From assembly GCA_004377185.1 (NCBI GenBank), contig SOIM01000020.1, forward strand, positions 118,034-182,033: DNA of 64,000 bases, in the 5' to 3' direction. This document shows positions 8,219-17,521 of this stretch, piece after piece. How positions within the stretch are numbered: the stretch's first letter is position 1; every line of letters begins with the position of its first letter. Position numbers and translations under genes: made by a program. The DNA is from Methanomassiliicoccales archaeon (GTDB lineage Archaea > Thermoplasmatota > Thermoplasmata > RBG-16-68-12 > SOIM01). The notes beneath the pieces were generated by a model. That model was not told the origin of the DNA and did no database searches. It saw only the letters and a program-made list of their open reading frames with translations.

Positions 8219-9142
8219 TTGAAGATAACTTTCAACCCCCACATTGTCGGCTACGGCCACCGGGTCAGGTGCAATCTCATCGGCAAGGAGATTCAGAGAT
8301 TGAAGCCCAAGGCTAAGATCGTTTTCCTTGACCGGAAGGATGACTCCCTCTACAACGAGGACTGGACGCCCTTCAAGAGGGTTCATGGTGGCTTTCGAAG
8401 AACCCTGTCGCTTTTCACCTCTTCCTGTTTGGTTGAGGACTGTACTATGATCGAGGATTGGAGGCGGAAGTGGTTCTCTAGAATGGGCAAGATCGTCACA
8501 ATACTCAATCCAACCCTTGACTCCGACTTCCCGAATCACAAGCATAACTTGGAACACAACGAGCTAATCATATTATGTTATCCCGAGGATTTCTTCCCGT
8601 TCCCAGATGTGCTTGAGGATTTCAGAGAAAAGGTCGCTTGGTTCGGACCTGTTCTCAATCTTCCCAGCCAGGATTTCAAGCGCAGAATCGGCGGTGGAAT
8701 AAGGGTGAACATCTTGCTCAGCCGTGGCAGGGAACAGGTGGTCCCCTTGGTCCAAAAGCTTTCGAAGGATCTGGGCTTTCAGATCATGCAGACCAAGTTC
8801 AAGTCCGACCGAGAGCATTTTTCCGCTCTTTCCGAGACTACGATCGCCATCACCCAGGGAACTACGGCGGTGTTCGAGTGCAGTCAGCTGGGCATACCTC
8901 AGCTTTGTCTTCCCCTAAACGAGGAACAGCTGGTGGTTGCGAGGAGATTCGAGGAAGTTGGGGCGTTGGCACTCCTTCCAATGGTGGATGTCACTGAAGG
9001 AAGTCTCAGGCAAGCTCTGGGCAATCTGGTGTCAGATGAAGGTTTGAGAGGAGAGATGGTGAGGAAGGGAAAGGAGTTCTCCAGTCCTCCCGGGACAAAG
9101 GATATTGCCCGCGCCATAGTTGAGATAATCACACGAAAATGA
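8219..9142 (+). CDS. GT-B glycosyltransferase-like protein (MurG/PseG C-terminal type)
   Basis: About 307 residues. The N-terminal strand KITFNPHIVGYGHRVRC and the C-terminal TTIAITQGTTAVFECSQLGIPQLCLPLNEEQLVVARRFEEVG segment (nucleotide-sugar binding, as in the GT28/MurG group and PseG hydrolases) point to a GT-B fold. TTG at 8219 is chosen because it puts the first beta strand at the N-terminus; a TTG at 8195 is also in frame. TTTATAT at about 8162 suits a start near 8190. It could be a transferase or a UDP-sugar hydrolase; the exact reaction is unclear. Confidence 0.65.
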   Translation: MKITFNPHIVGYGHRVRCNLIGKEIQRLKPKAKIVFLDRKDDSLYNEDWTPFKRVHGGFRRTLSLFTSSCLVEDCTMIEDWRRKWFSRMGKIVTILNPTLDSDFPNHKHNLEHNELIILCYPEDFFPFPDVLEDFREKVAWFGPVLNLPSQDFKRRIGGGIRVNILLSRGREQVVPLVQKLSKDLGFQIMQTKFKSDREHFSALSETTIAITQGTTAVFECSQLGIPQLCLPLNEEQLVVARRFEEVGALALLPMVDVTEGSLRQALGNLVSDEGLRGEMVRKGKEFSSPPGTKDIARAIVEIITRK

Positions 9143-9159
9143 AAATGCTGGGGCGCCCA

Positions 9160-10167
9160 CTAGGACAGGACTTCATTGATGACTTGTAATAGCTTCTTCT
9201 CCCTGATTTCGATACTGAAGTTCTCCTGAATCCTTTTCCTGCATTTCTCCCCGTTCGTTGCATCCAATGCTTTCCCAATTGCTTCCACGGTTCCGTCCAC
9301 ATCGCCATAGTCCGCGAAGTACCCAGTGTCCCCGGCAACCTCAGGAAGAGCGAACCTGTTGGTGACCACCGGAACACAGCCGCAAGACATTGCCTCCGCC
9401 AGGGCCACTCCGAAGGACTCATGGTAGGACAGCTGTCCGTACACTTTCGCTTCTTGGTAGTAGGATAGCAGTTGCTCATCCGATATCTTGCCAGTGATCC
9501 TAGCGTTTTCTGGCGCCATCTCCTTCAGTTTCCTGTCCCACTCTTCTGAGTTCTTGCCTACAATTACGAATTCAACGTCAGGCATTTCGGCTGCTGTTCT
9601 CAGATAGGTCTCTATGCCCTTCTTCTTGTATCTGACTTCATTGTTGATTGCTGCCACAGTGATAACAAGGTCCCTTTTCTCACCCTCTGGATGATATTCC
9701 TCGGTATCCACTCCGTTGTAGACCACGTCCACATCCCGATCCACCCACTGCAAGACCTCCTTCTTGGTGGACTCCGACACTGCCAGAACCCTATCTGCCT
9801 CGCTTAAGGCATACTTGGTCCTTTTGATTCGTTTTGGACTTTCCATTGCTCCATAACCGATCTCGGGGAGGTATATGACGTCCCATCCACCAGCGTTCAC
9901 TATCGACTTCTTCTGAAAGGTCTTGGAGAACATCACGGATGAAGTGGCGTAGCCTAGTACGAACCAGGAGAAGTTCACGTCCGTTCGTGCAATAGTGGCT
10001 GAAAGCCTGGGTAGCGATTTCTTGCCGTGATACTCAAATTGAAATGTGTCAAAATGCTTCTTGAATATCTCAAGGTCCCTCGTTACGAATGGCAGTGGAT
10101 TGTCGTAGCTGAGCAGTATTTTCGCCCTCTGTGTCTTTTTCTCCCTTTTCCGTCCAGCAGAACTCAT
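9160..10167 (-). CDS. Glycosyltransferase family 4 (GT-B)
   Basis: Retaining GT-B enzyme of about 335 residues. The linker DVVYNGVDTEEYHP precedes the C-terminal Rossmann domain (VITVAAINNEVRYKKKG), and YHESFGVALAEAMSCGCVPV holds the family E-x7-E pair. ATG at 10167 is preferred because GAGGG lies five bases ahead; a GTG at 10179 overlaps the stop of the upstream gene. The N-terminal acceptor domain is short. It follows a second GT4 gene in the same minus-strand transcript. Confidence 0.9.
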   Translation of the reverse strand: MSSAGRKREKKTQRAKILLSYDNPLPFVTRDLEIFKKHFDTFQFEYHGKKSLPRLSATIARTDVNFSWFVLGYATSSVMFSKTFQKKSIVNAGGWDVIYLPEIGYGAMESPKRIKRTKYALSEADRVLAVSESTKKEVLQWVDRDVDVVYNGVDTEEYHPEGEKRDLVITVAAINNEVRYKKKGIETYLRTAAEMPDVEFVIVGKNSEEWDRKLKEMAPENARITGKISDEQLLSYYQEAKVYGQLSYHESFGVALAEAMSCGCVPVVTNRFALPEVAGDTGYFADYGDVDGTVEAIGKALDATNGEKCRKRIQENFSIEIREKKLLQVINEVLS

Positions 10168-10178
10168 ATGAACCCTCA

Positions 10179-11351
10179 CTATCGTGCGACACCTTCCAGA
10201 ATCTCAGTAGTTCTCTTAGCTACCGAAATCCAGCTATGCTCTTTCTCGGCAAGAGATCTCCCCCTCTTACCCATCTCCTTTGCTTTCTGACTGTTCCCAA
10301 GCAATTCTTCCAAGGCGGTTTCCAATTCCTTTGGACTGTCTGGCTCAACAACAAGACCAACATCTTTCTCTTCTATCTCTTCCTCTATGCCACAGACGGA
10401 AGTGGTCACGAACGGCATTCCACATGCCATGTATTCATACAGCTTGATGGCGGAGAAGCCATACTTCACGTTTCTCAATATGGCATTGAACGGAGCCACG
10501 CAAATCTCTGCAGAATTGATGTGGTATGGGACTTCTTCGTAGGGGACATACCCACAGAACTGAACAGCGTTCTGGATACCAAGCTCTTTCGATTTCACTT
10601 TCAAGTCGTTCATGAGTTCTCCATCACCGACGACAAGTAGACGCACATTCTCCACTTCGGATCTGAGGTTGTTAAGGACTGGAATTAGGTCTTCAACACC
10701 TTGCCACGGGGCCAGGCTTCCGGAGAAACAGAGATAGCGCATTTTCTCGTCCAAACCCAACCTCTTCATGCATGTGCTTCTATCCATAGGTCTGAACAGA
10801 TCCGTATTCGCACCGTTGTGTACCACATGAATCTTCGAAGGATTGACATCGTATTCTTCCACCAGACCAGCTCCGATACCACTGGAGACCGCGACAATGC
10901 CATCCGCAGACCTGAGGAAGTACCGCCGGATTCTTCTCTTGATCTTGTCCAGTCCGAGCACGCCCTTCTCTTCCTTGCCCAGAATCTTCAGTTCCTCCTC
11001 TATCATGGCATTGATCTCAACGACTGATGGAACGGAAAGCATCTTGCTCAGGGTTCCACTGATCTTGGGTGAGAATCTCCTTTCGTATATGACATCCGGC
11101 TTGAATTCCCTTGCCAGCTGGGAGCAGAATCTCAAGGTTGGAAGGTTACCGCTCTTCTGCGGTATGTGGACAGACACACCCATTCCCCCAAAAAGAGTGG
11201 ATACATCTCTCAACGATTCTTCTGGAGCATAACTCACCAGGGCAACCTCGTTCCCGATTCTGGATAGGGACGTGACAAGCTCCCGGGTGTGAGTAGAGTC
11301 TCCAGTCCTGCTACTCAGGTCAACATCCAGAGCCAGAAAGAGTATTCGCAC
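10179..11351 (-). CDS. Glycosyltransferase family 4 (GT-B)
   Basis: Retaining GT-B transferase of about 390 residues: N-terminal FLALDVDLSSRTGDSTHTRELV, central VVHNGANTDLFRP, C-terminal FSAIKLYEYMACGMPFV. The first Glu of the usual E-x7-E pair is replaced (Gly at that position), while the second Glu is present. GTG at 11351 is chosen because it sits exactly 27 bases from a TATA box and puts VRILFLALD at the N-terminus; an upstream ATG at 11429 would add 26 unlikely residues. The stop overlaps the next gene's GTG. Confidence 0.88.
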   Translation of the reverse strand: MRILFLALDVDLSSRTGDSTHTRELVTSLSRIGNEVALVSYAPEESLRDVSTLFGGMGVSVHIPQKSGNLPTLRFCSQLAREFKPDVIYERRFSPKISGTLSKMLSVPSVVEINAMIEEELKILGKEEKGVLGLDKIKRRIRRYFLRSADGIVAVSSGIGAGLVEEYDVNPSKIHVVHNGANTDLFRPMDRSTCMKRLGLDEKMRYLCFSGSLAPWQGVEDLIPVLNNLRSEVENVRLLVVGDGELMNDLKVKSKELGIQNAVQFCGYVPYEEVPYHINSAEICVAPFNAILRNVKYGFSAIKLYEYMACGMPFVTTSVCGIEEEIEEKDVGLVVEPDSPKELETALEELLGNSQKAKEMGKRGRSLAEKEHSWISVAKRTTEILEGVAR

Positions 11352-11372
11352 GGAGCGAGAATTGATTGGGTA

Positions 11373-11382
11373 GTTAATAATT
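11373..11382 (-). promoter_or_regulatory. TATA box deciding the GT4 start at 11351
   Basis: The minus strand reads AAATTATTAA, centred about 27 bases ahead of GTG 11351. It lies inside the longer in-frame extension that begins at 11429 and so argues against that extension. Confidence 0.55.
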
Positions 11383-11517
11383 TCTCCGTTCCTGCTCCTT
11401 TCCAAGCCAAAACCATTAGACCTTATCACTGACGCGGATAGTCTGGCATCGTTTTTGGACAGAATGTCAGCGTGACATTTATTATGTAGGCGTAATTGCT
11501 ACTGAAGACAAGAGGGT

Positions 11518-12438
11518 ATGGTGGCTATGAAGACTACCGGACTCTATGGTGCAATCCTTCGGCGGGTACTCAAGTTGTCCTTTCGGTTTTGGCAAAGACT
11601 GGGTTTCCACATCACTCCCAATCATTTCTACCAGCCCATCCCAGACACGAGAACATTGAAGGATGATTTGTGGCAAAAGGAGTCCGAGCTTGTTGGAATT
11701 GACATCAACGAGAAGGGCCAAATCGAACTCCTCTCCCTTTTCTCTTCCAGATTCAAAGAGGAATACGATAGATTCCCGAGGAGCAAGACTTCGGTACCCT
11801 ACCAGTACTATGTGAACAACGGTCTTTTCGACTCCGTGGACGGCGAGATTCTTCACTGCATGATCCGCCATTTCAGACCGAACAGGATTTTTGAGATTGG
11901 GTCAGGTTATTCAACCTATCTATCCGCCCAAGCAGTTCTAAGAAATGAAGAAGATGATGGACATAAGTGCAAGCTGATCGCCTTTGAGCCATACCCGAAC
12001 GACGTCTTGAAAGCTGGCTTCCCCGGCCTGCACCAGCTTGCAACTGCCAACATCCAGGACATCCCGTTGCAGAGGTTCGGTGAGCTAGAGGAGAACGACA
12101 TACTCTTCATTGACTCCAGCCACGTTCTGAGAATTGGAGGTGACGTCCAGTACGAATACCTAGAAATACTCCCGAGATTGAACAAGGGAGTCATCGTTCA
12201 CGTTCATGACATATTCCTTCCGGCGGAGTATCCCAAGGATTGGGTCTTGGAGGATTGCAGATTCTGGACTGAGCAGTACTTGCTTCAGGCATTCTTGACT
12301 TTCAATGACAGCTTCGAAGTTCTTTGGGCTGGAAACTACATGCGGTCAAAGCATCCTGCCAAGCTAGAAGCCGCCTTCAGTTCATACAGAAGTGAGGAAA
12401 GGTGGCCAGGAAGCTTTTGGATAAGGAAAAGAAGATGA
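11518..12438 (+). CDS. Class I SAM-dependent methyltransferase (Methyltransf_24 type)
   Basis: A 306-residue protein with an N-terminal basic/aromatic segment followed by a SAM fold: IFEIGSGYSTYLSAQ (motif I) near residue 125, LIAFEPYPND (motif II) near 155, NDILFIDSSHVLRIGGD near 198, and VHVHDIFLPAEYPKDW near 228. These are typical of glycan-locus methyltransferases near the FkbM/CmcI-like group. Starts at 11518 and 11527 are both possible; GGTGG lies three bases ahead of the second. The stop overlaps the next GT2 start as ATGA, so the two likely act in one pathway step or sequence. Confidence 0.82.
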   Translation: MVAMKTTGLYGAILRRVLKLSFRFWQRLGFHITPNHFYQPIPDTRTLKDDLWQKESELVGIDINEKGQIELLSLFSSRFKEEYDRFPRSKTSVPYQYYVNNGLFDSVDGEILHCMIRHFRPNRIFEIGSGYSTYLSAQAVLRNEEDDGHKCKLIAFEPYPNDVLKAGFPGLHQLATANIQDIPLQRFGELEENDILFIDSSHVLRIGGDVQYEYLEILPRLNKGVIVHVHDIFLPAEYPKDWVLEDCRFWTEQYLLQAFLTFNDSFEVLWAGNYMRSKHPAKLEAAFSSYRSEERWPGSFWIRKRR

Positions 12439-13499
12439 AAGAAGAGACTACAACACCAAAGGTCGTAATCATTATCCTGAATTGGAACGGTTGGAAAGAT
12501 ACTGTCGAGTGCTTGGAATCGCTCTTTCGGGTTGCCTATCCCAACTACGACGTTGTCGTGGTGGATAATGGCTCGTCAGATGAGTCCGTCAACAAGATCA
12601 AGGCCTACTGCAGAGGGGAGTTGCAGGTCAACTCCAAGTTCTTCAGGTTCGATTCAAGCAACAAACCGATTCGTGTTTTCGAATGCAAAAGGGAACATAC
12701 TGAGAAAGAGGCGAACTTCGTAGAAGAGAAAGACTCCGAGCTGGCATCCCGCAGAAAGCTGAGGTTGGTTCTGAACGAAAAGAATTTCGGATTCGCAGAG
12801 GGAAACAACATCGGAATAAGGTTTGCTCTAGGGTCTTTGAACCCTGACTATGTCCTGCTCCTGAACAACGACACGGTTGTGGATGAGAGCTTCTTGTCCG
12901 AGCTCGTAAGTGTTGCAGAGAGTGACGAGGGTATTGGGTTCGCGGGGCCCACCCTTTATTACTACGATTTCGACGGCAGGACGGACGTGATCAACTTCGC
13001 TGGCGGCAGACTCAATATGCTTACCGGTCGCTCGTCCCATATGGGCGCAAATGAGGTTGACGAAGGGCAGTATGACGAACCAAGAGAGGTTAACTTCGTA
13101 GAAGGGTCGTGCCTTTTGACAAGAAAATCAACACTGGACAGAATAGGACTTCTCGATTCGAGCTACTTCGCTTACTGGGAGGAGAACGATCTTTGCATGA
13201 GAGGGCTCAAGGCTGGATACAAATGTGTGCATGTACCTACCGCCAAAATCTGGCACAAAGTTTCCTCAGCGGTCACTAGTACAACAAAGGCCTATTACTT
13301 GACAAGAAACAAGTTCTGGTTCATGAGGAGATATGCCACCAAGTCACAATTTCTTTCTTTTCTGTCCTACTTCTTTGGCTACGAAGCCTGGTATAGAGGC
13401 GGGGCCTATCTTCTGTTTCATCGGGATAAGGGTGCGTTCGGTTCTTTTCTCAGAGGAATCATCGACGGGGCAGGAGGATCTCCCGAACTCACTCCTTGA
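12435..13499 (+). CDS. Glycosyltransferase family 2 (rhamnosyltransferase-like)
   Basis: GT-A enzyme of about 354 residues. Motifs: IIILNWNGWKDTVECLESL at residue 11, VVDNGSSDES near 41, LLLNNDTVVDE near 143, then GSCLLTRKSTLDRIGLLDSSYF and WEENDLCMRGLKAGY. The LNNDTVVD and ENDLCMR motifs are typical of the WbbL/RfbF rhamnosyltransferase group; rhamnose as donor is inference. An insert of about 40 residues lies between the first two motifs and the LNNDT region. ATG 12435 overlaps the upstream stop as ATGA. The C-terminus has a hydrophobic patch. Confidence 0.88.
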   Translation: MKEETTTPKVVIIILNWNGWKDTVECLESLFRVAYPNYDVVVVDNGSSDESVNKIKAYCRGELQVNSKFFRFDSSNKPIRVFECKREHTEKEANFVEEKDSELASRRKLRLVLNEKNFGFAEGNNIGIRFALGSLNPDYVLLLNNDTVVDESFLSELVSVAESDEGIGFAGPTLYYYDFDGRTDVINFAGGRLNMLTGRSSHMGANEVDEGQYDEPREVNFVEGSCLLTRKSTLDRIGLLDSSYFAYWEENDLCMRGLKAGYKCVHVPTAKIWHKVSSAVTSTTKAYYLTRNKFWFMRRYATKSQFLSFLSYFFGYEAWYRGGAYLLFHRDKGAFGSFLRGIIDGAGGSPELTP

Positions 13500-15987
13500 T
13501 CTTGTCCACAATAATCCTCGTAGTCTCTCTTGATTCGTCCACCAATCGAGGGACTTCGTTTCTTAGTTGTTCCTTCACTTTCGCGTAGTTATTCTCAATA
13601 TACGTGAATTTGTCAATGATCGCTTGTGCGCTTATGTCCTTCACATTTATCATAAGGTCCTTGAGGCCCAGTCTCTCCATGAATCCTTCAATTTTGTGTT
13701 CATAGCTTATTGATATGAACGGTGTGTACCCTTTTGCCGCAAATATGCTAGGATGATATCTCATGCTTATCACGCAGTACAACTTGGAGAACAAGGCCTG
13801 TTGCGCGTAGGAATCAACGTGGGGCGGCAGAAGGAGGATCTTTTCCGTGTCGAGACTCTGGATGCCTCTCAGCAATGAATAGTCATCTTGCTCACCAAAC
13901 AGTTGAGGCACCAAGAGTGGTGTGTATCCCCTATCAATCAAGTGCTCTATTACGGTCCGAATCGAGTCCAATATCCTCTGGCTCAACCCTTTCATTTCTC
14001 TGTAGACCGGATGCCAGCTCAGGGTCGTTGCAGTGATTCCTACCACTTTCTCCTTTGGGCTCTCGATCTTGGCCACTAGGTCGGAAATGTCTTCATATCT
14101 CTCTAGGTAGTCGTCCTCTATCACATTCTGAAACGCAGAATCTATCGTCACTTTCGAATCAAAACCCAGCTGCTCCTTCAGGTACCTGGCAGAAAGATCC
14201 TCCCTGAGTATTATGGCCTCTGCCTTCCTCAGCGCGGATTTTCTCAGAAAATTCCAGAACACTCCTGAGAACGGTCCCATCGAAGGGGCATAGAAATACA
14301 GTCGCTTGTTCTTGAATATCGTAGGCATTATCAGTCTGTACAAATACGAATAATCGGACAGCAAACCTCCGTACAAATCACCTATCATCGGTCCTCCGGG
14401 AGCATGGATTACAAAGTCTGCATCTTCAACCGCCTGAAGGAACTTCCTTCCTCGGCCAGTGACGGATATCTTCCCGAATGTGACTAGAGTCAGGAACGTA
14501 TCTATGTAGTCAACGAACGTCAAAGGATACATGCGCAAGACTTCCACATCGATATCGGAGAAATATACAGGTTCCTTGGACATCAACATGATCTTCATCT
14601 TGCTATCTGGTAGCTCTGACCTGAGAGAGTCCACCATTGCCCTGACCGCGGCCTCGTCGCCTCGATTGCTCCAATGAGCATGAAGGATCAGTACATCTGA
14701 ACGGAAGCCTCCTTCGTATCTAGCCCTGCTCAACAAGCTCAAATATATCGTGGAAAGAATCTTGATCATCAGTTTGGACTTGTTGGGCTTGCTCGGTTTC
14801 TTGGAGATTCTCCTCTGATGAAAGCGTATGAATCTTTCGAGAAGACGGGAATACGCGTTCTTCCCTTTCAGACCCCGATTCCTTTCCTTTTTCAGCCTCA
14901 ACGGTCCGGGTTGAGATCCAATCGCAGCGTCTGGCCCCAATTCCTCAAATACATTCACACAGGCCTCATCTGCCATCCGTTTGGTGATTTCCTCTCCGCG
15001 TTTCGTTCTAACAATGACTGCAGATTTTCCAGCCTTCTCTCGTTTGATCTCTCCAGGATTCCAGAAATCAAAGGTGGATATGTCCGAGAACTCTGCGAAG
15101 TGGTCCTTACAGTTCCAGCATGCCTGATTGATGAAGACCCTTGACCAGTAGATTCTATTGAACAGCGAGGAAGGATAGGGGACTACCACTTTCTTCAGCT
15201 TTCCCTTCTTGTCAAATCCTTCTGCCTGGACCTCACCCGGCCATCCATTTCCTCGGTAGTACAGATTCTTGACCTCTTCAATCCCGTAGAACTTCAGAAG
15301 TTGTTTGGTAGCGTTGGCACTCGTTCCAGCTGAACAAGCAATGCCAATTATCGTGATATCCAGGTCCAGCTTCTCGGCTATCCTTCTCGCAGCGTAGCTC
15401 TGGCAGGGAGTTCCTACAAACAACAGTCTTGACCCCTTTTCAATCCCCTTCATTTTCGAAACGGTTGGCATGAGAACGTATCGAGAGGACACTTCTCTAG
15501 GGTTATTCATCACGAAGTCAGGCTTGGATACGGACACTACCTCGCCAAATGGTTCTCTGTGCAGGGACTTCACGATTATTGCCTGGTCGCACGCCTTCTT
15601 CTGCAGCAAGAAGCTTACCGCCGAATTGATGAATCCTCCTGAACTTGAATTCCTTCTCACACTGCCATCAGCCGAGGCAGCCAGGAAGATGCTTCTGAAA
15701 TCCCCAATGTATTGGTTTTTCGAAGGATCGGTTCCTTCCCACAGTGCGGGACAGACTTCAACACATCTTCCGCAGTCCATGCACTCGTCCCTAATCAGTC
15801 GAAAATCATAGAACCCAGATTGACTGTTGTAGTCCATTCTCACCGCGCCGCTAGGACAGATTGCGAAACAGCCACCACATCTCGTACATCCTAGCTGGTT
15901 TATTACCTTCTCAACGTCGCTCACTATCACTCCTTGGTATCTGTACTCAACTCTCTCCTTCTGACCCTGATCTCCTGACTCCGCCAT
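13489..15987 (-). CDS. Fusion: ferredoxin/FrhB-type oxidoreductase domain with polysaccharide pyruvyl transferase domain
   Basis: An 832-residue two-part protein. Residues 30-80 hold two [4Fe-4S] motifs (Cys 34, 37, 40, 44 and 69, 72, 75, 79). Then comes the F420 hydrogenase/dehydrogenase beta-subunit (FrhB) region with SSSGGFINSAVSFLL near 120, FVGTPCQSYAARRIAEK near 202 and ACWNCKDHFAEFSD near 288. From about residue 428 (VLILHAHWSNRGDEAAVRAM) to the end it is a CsaB/WcaK-type polysaccharide pyruvyl transferase with FAPSMGPF-like and SMRYHPSIFA segments. The parts are often separate neighbours in polysaccharide loci; here they are one chain. It may couple a redox or reductive step to ketal pyruvate or phosphosugar transfer, but the reaction is not established. 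Confidence 0.85.
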   Translation of the reverse strand: MAESGDQGQKERVEYRYQGVIVSDVEKVINQLGCTRCGGCFAICPSGAVRMDYNSQSGFYDFRLIRDECMDCGRCVEVCPALWEGTDPSKNQYIGDFRSIFLAASADGSVRRNSSSGGFINSAVSFLLQKKACDQAIIVKSLHREPFGEVVSVSKPDFVMNNPREVSSRYVLMPTVSKMKGIEKGSRLLFVGTPCQSYAARRIAEKLDLDITIIGIACSAGTSANATKQLLKFYGIEEVKNLYYRGNGWPGEVQAEGFDKKGKLKKVVVPYPSSLFNRIYWSRVFINQACWNCKDHFAEFSDISTFDFWNPGEIKREKAGKSAVIVRTKRGEEITKRMADEACVNVFEELGPDAAIGSQPGPLRLKKERNRGLKGKNAYSRLLERFIRFHQRRISKKPSKPNKSKLMIKILSTIYLSLLSRARYEGGFRSDVLILHAHWSNRGDEAAVRAMVDSLRSELPDSKMKIMLMSKEPVYFSDIDVEVLRMYPLTFVDYIDTFLTLVTFGKISVTGRGRKFLQAVEDADFVIHAPGGPMIGDLYGGLLSDYSYLYRLIMPTIFKNKRLYFYAPSMGPFSGVFWNFLRKSALRKAEAIILREDLSARYLKEQLGFDSKVTIDSAFQNVIEDDYLERYEDISDLVAKIESPKEKVVGITATTLSWHPVYREMKGLSQRILDSIRTVIEHLIDRGYTPLLVPQLFGEQDDYSLLRGIQSLDTEKILLLPPHVDSYAQQALFSKLYCVISMRYHPSIFAAKGYTPFISISYEHKIEGFMERLGLKDLMINVKDISAQAIIDKFTYIENNYAKVKEQLRNEVPRLVDESRETTRIIVDKIKE

Positions 15988-15989
15988 TT

Positions 15990-17267
15990 CTATCTCTTCC
16001 CAGAACGTTCTCTCATCATTCCTAGGCCGACATATATACCGATTCCCACGGCTGTGATTCCCCGACCCAGGATCCAGGCAACCGCAACTCCGACCAAACC
16101 CATGGACGGAATGAGCATAAAGCTGAACCCTATGATTATCGAAGCACTGAAAGCAGGGAGACCAACGATAGGCTTCATCCTTTTCAAGACCCTTCTTGTG
16201 GCCAAGAATATTCCACTGAATGCGATGAATATGCTTGAAAGAGCGAATATTCGAAGAAGGACAAGTCCTTCTGATGAGTAGCTGCTTCCGAACAAGAGCA
16301 GAACGTACTCACCGAACAACATCACTATGATGACCGCCGGGATGAGCAGAACAAGAACAAGCTTCAACGCCTTCCGAACTATGTTCCTCAGTTCCTTCTC
16401 GAAGTGAGAGCCTTCCGCGAAAAGCGACAAGCAAACCGCGTCCGTTATCGCAAAGAGAAGAGTGGCTATCGTGAATGCTATGTAGTAGAAGGCCACCTGC
16501 TCCACGTTAATGGTGTTCATTATGATCAGGGGGAGAAGTGAAGCCGGCATCATGCCGAATATGACTGCAGCATAGTTACCCGCGGAGAAATGAAGCATTT
16601 TCTTCACAACATTCTTCTTCACCGTCGGGAAGGGTCTGTATCCAGCATTCACCATGGGGACGAATGCGAATATCCCGACCAGAAGGGCGATGAGTAGAGC
16701 CAGGCCCCACGAGACGAATATCCCAAAAGCACCCAAGAACGAGATGAGGAGAATTGGAAAGACAAGCTTCAATCCGGTGATGCACGTGCCTGCCAGTACA
16801 AACTTAGTATTCCTCCTTGCCACGAAGATGTAGTTCACTAGCGGAGAAAGCGCAAATGCCACCGAAAAGACGATGAAGGACAGGAGGAAAACCCAGTCCT
16901 CTCGAATGAAGAGCAACGCTGGTGACCATATGTCCATTCCTACGAGAAAGACCAAAGAGATGAGGATTGCAGCCAGGGTTGTTATCGTGATGCAGGAGTT
17001 TATCATTGCCTTCGAATCCTTGCCGGAGGAAGGAAGGAATCTTACCAGACCCATTTCGAAGCCAAATCTTGAGAGAATGCCGAGCAGGGCCATAAGGGGT
17101 ATCAGTGCGGCAGCGACGCCAACCTGACTGGGGTTGTAGTATCGAGCCACGATCATCCAGAAGAAGAAGGTCACCACACTTGCAAGGGCCGTATTGGACA
17201 TCAGGTAGAGCGCATTCTTGTAAAGCGGTGTTCTCAAATCCTTGAAGAACTGCTTGATGAAAGCCAT
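15990..17267 (-). CDS. MOP-superfamily polysaccharide flippase
   Basis: A 425-residue membrane protein with about 12 predicted helices, starting with LYLMSNTALASVVTFFFWMIVARYYNPSQVGVAAALIPL, which matches the first two helices and loop of oligosaccharide flippases. It would move a lipid-linked glycan to the outer face. It differs clearly from the first flippase at 3947-5392 and is closer to the short PST/Wzx form. It lies two bases ahead of the FrhB-pyruvyltransferase gene, so both are on one transcript. Confidence 0.85.
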   Translation of the reverse strand: MAFIKQFFKDLRTPLYKNALYLMSNTALASVVTFFFWMIVARYYNPSQVGVAAALIPLMALLGILSRFGFEMGLVRFLPSSGKDSKAMINSCITITTLAAILISLVFLVGMDIWSPALLFIREDWVFLLSFIVFSVAFALSPLVNYIFVARRNTKFVLAGTCITGLKLVFPILLISFLGAFGIFVSWGLALLIALLVGIFAFVPMVNAGYRPFPTVKKNVVKKMLHFSAGNYAAVIFGMMPASLLPLIIMNTINVEQVAFYYIAFTIATLLFAITDAVCLSLFAEGSHFEKELRNIVRKALKLVLVLLIPAVIIVMLFGEYVLLLFGSSYSSEGLVLLRIFALSSIFIAFSGIFLATRRVLKRMKPIVGLPAFSASIIIGFSFMLIPSMGLVGVAVAWILGRGITAVGIGIYVGLGMMRERSGKR

Positions 17268-17377
17268 AAGCCCTCCATTCTCACGATTCTCTCATCCGCA
17301 AGCCCATTCCCAAAGTATGTCCTCTATCCGAGGCATGGTCCATCCCATCGTCTAAGCAGAGGAATATGCTCATGCTC

Positions 17378-17384
17378 TTTAAAT
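17378..17384 (-). promoter_or_regulatory. TATA-like box for the flippase/fusion operon
   Basis: The minus strand reads ATTTAAA, within CATTTAAAG. This would leave a leader of about 85 bases before the ATG at 17267. The divergent gap 17268-17521 otherwise shows no gene. Confidence 0.35.
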
Positions 17385-17454
17385 GTGCCCTATTCGGTAT
17401 CACCGCTCCAGCTTGAAACCGTGACTAGAATCAAGACCTCTGGACGTTTGACCC

Positions 17455-17465
17455 GATAAATAAAT
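17455..17465 (+). promoter_or_regulatory. TATA-like box for the polysaccharide deacetylase
   Basis: GATAAATAAAT lies about 60 bases ahead of ATG 17522, giving a leader of about 35 bases that contains GGTGA three bases before the start codon. Confidence 0.45.
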
Positions 17466-17521
17466 GGGGGTGAATGAGTTTAGGAAGTAAGATTTGGGAT
17501 TTGGACTTGTCGTGGTGACCG

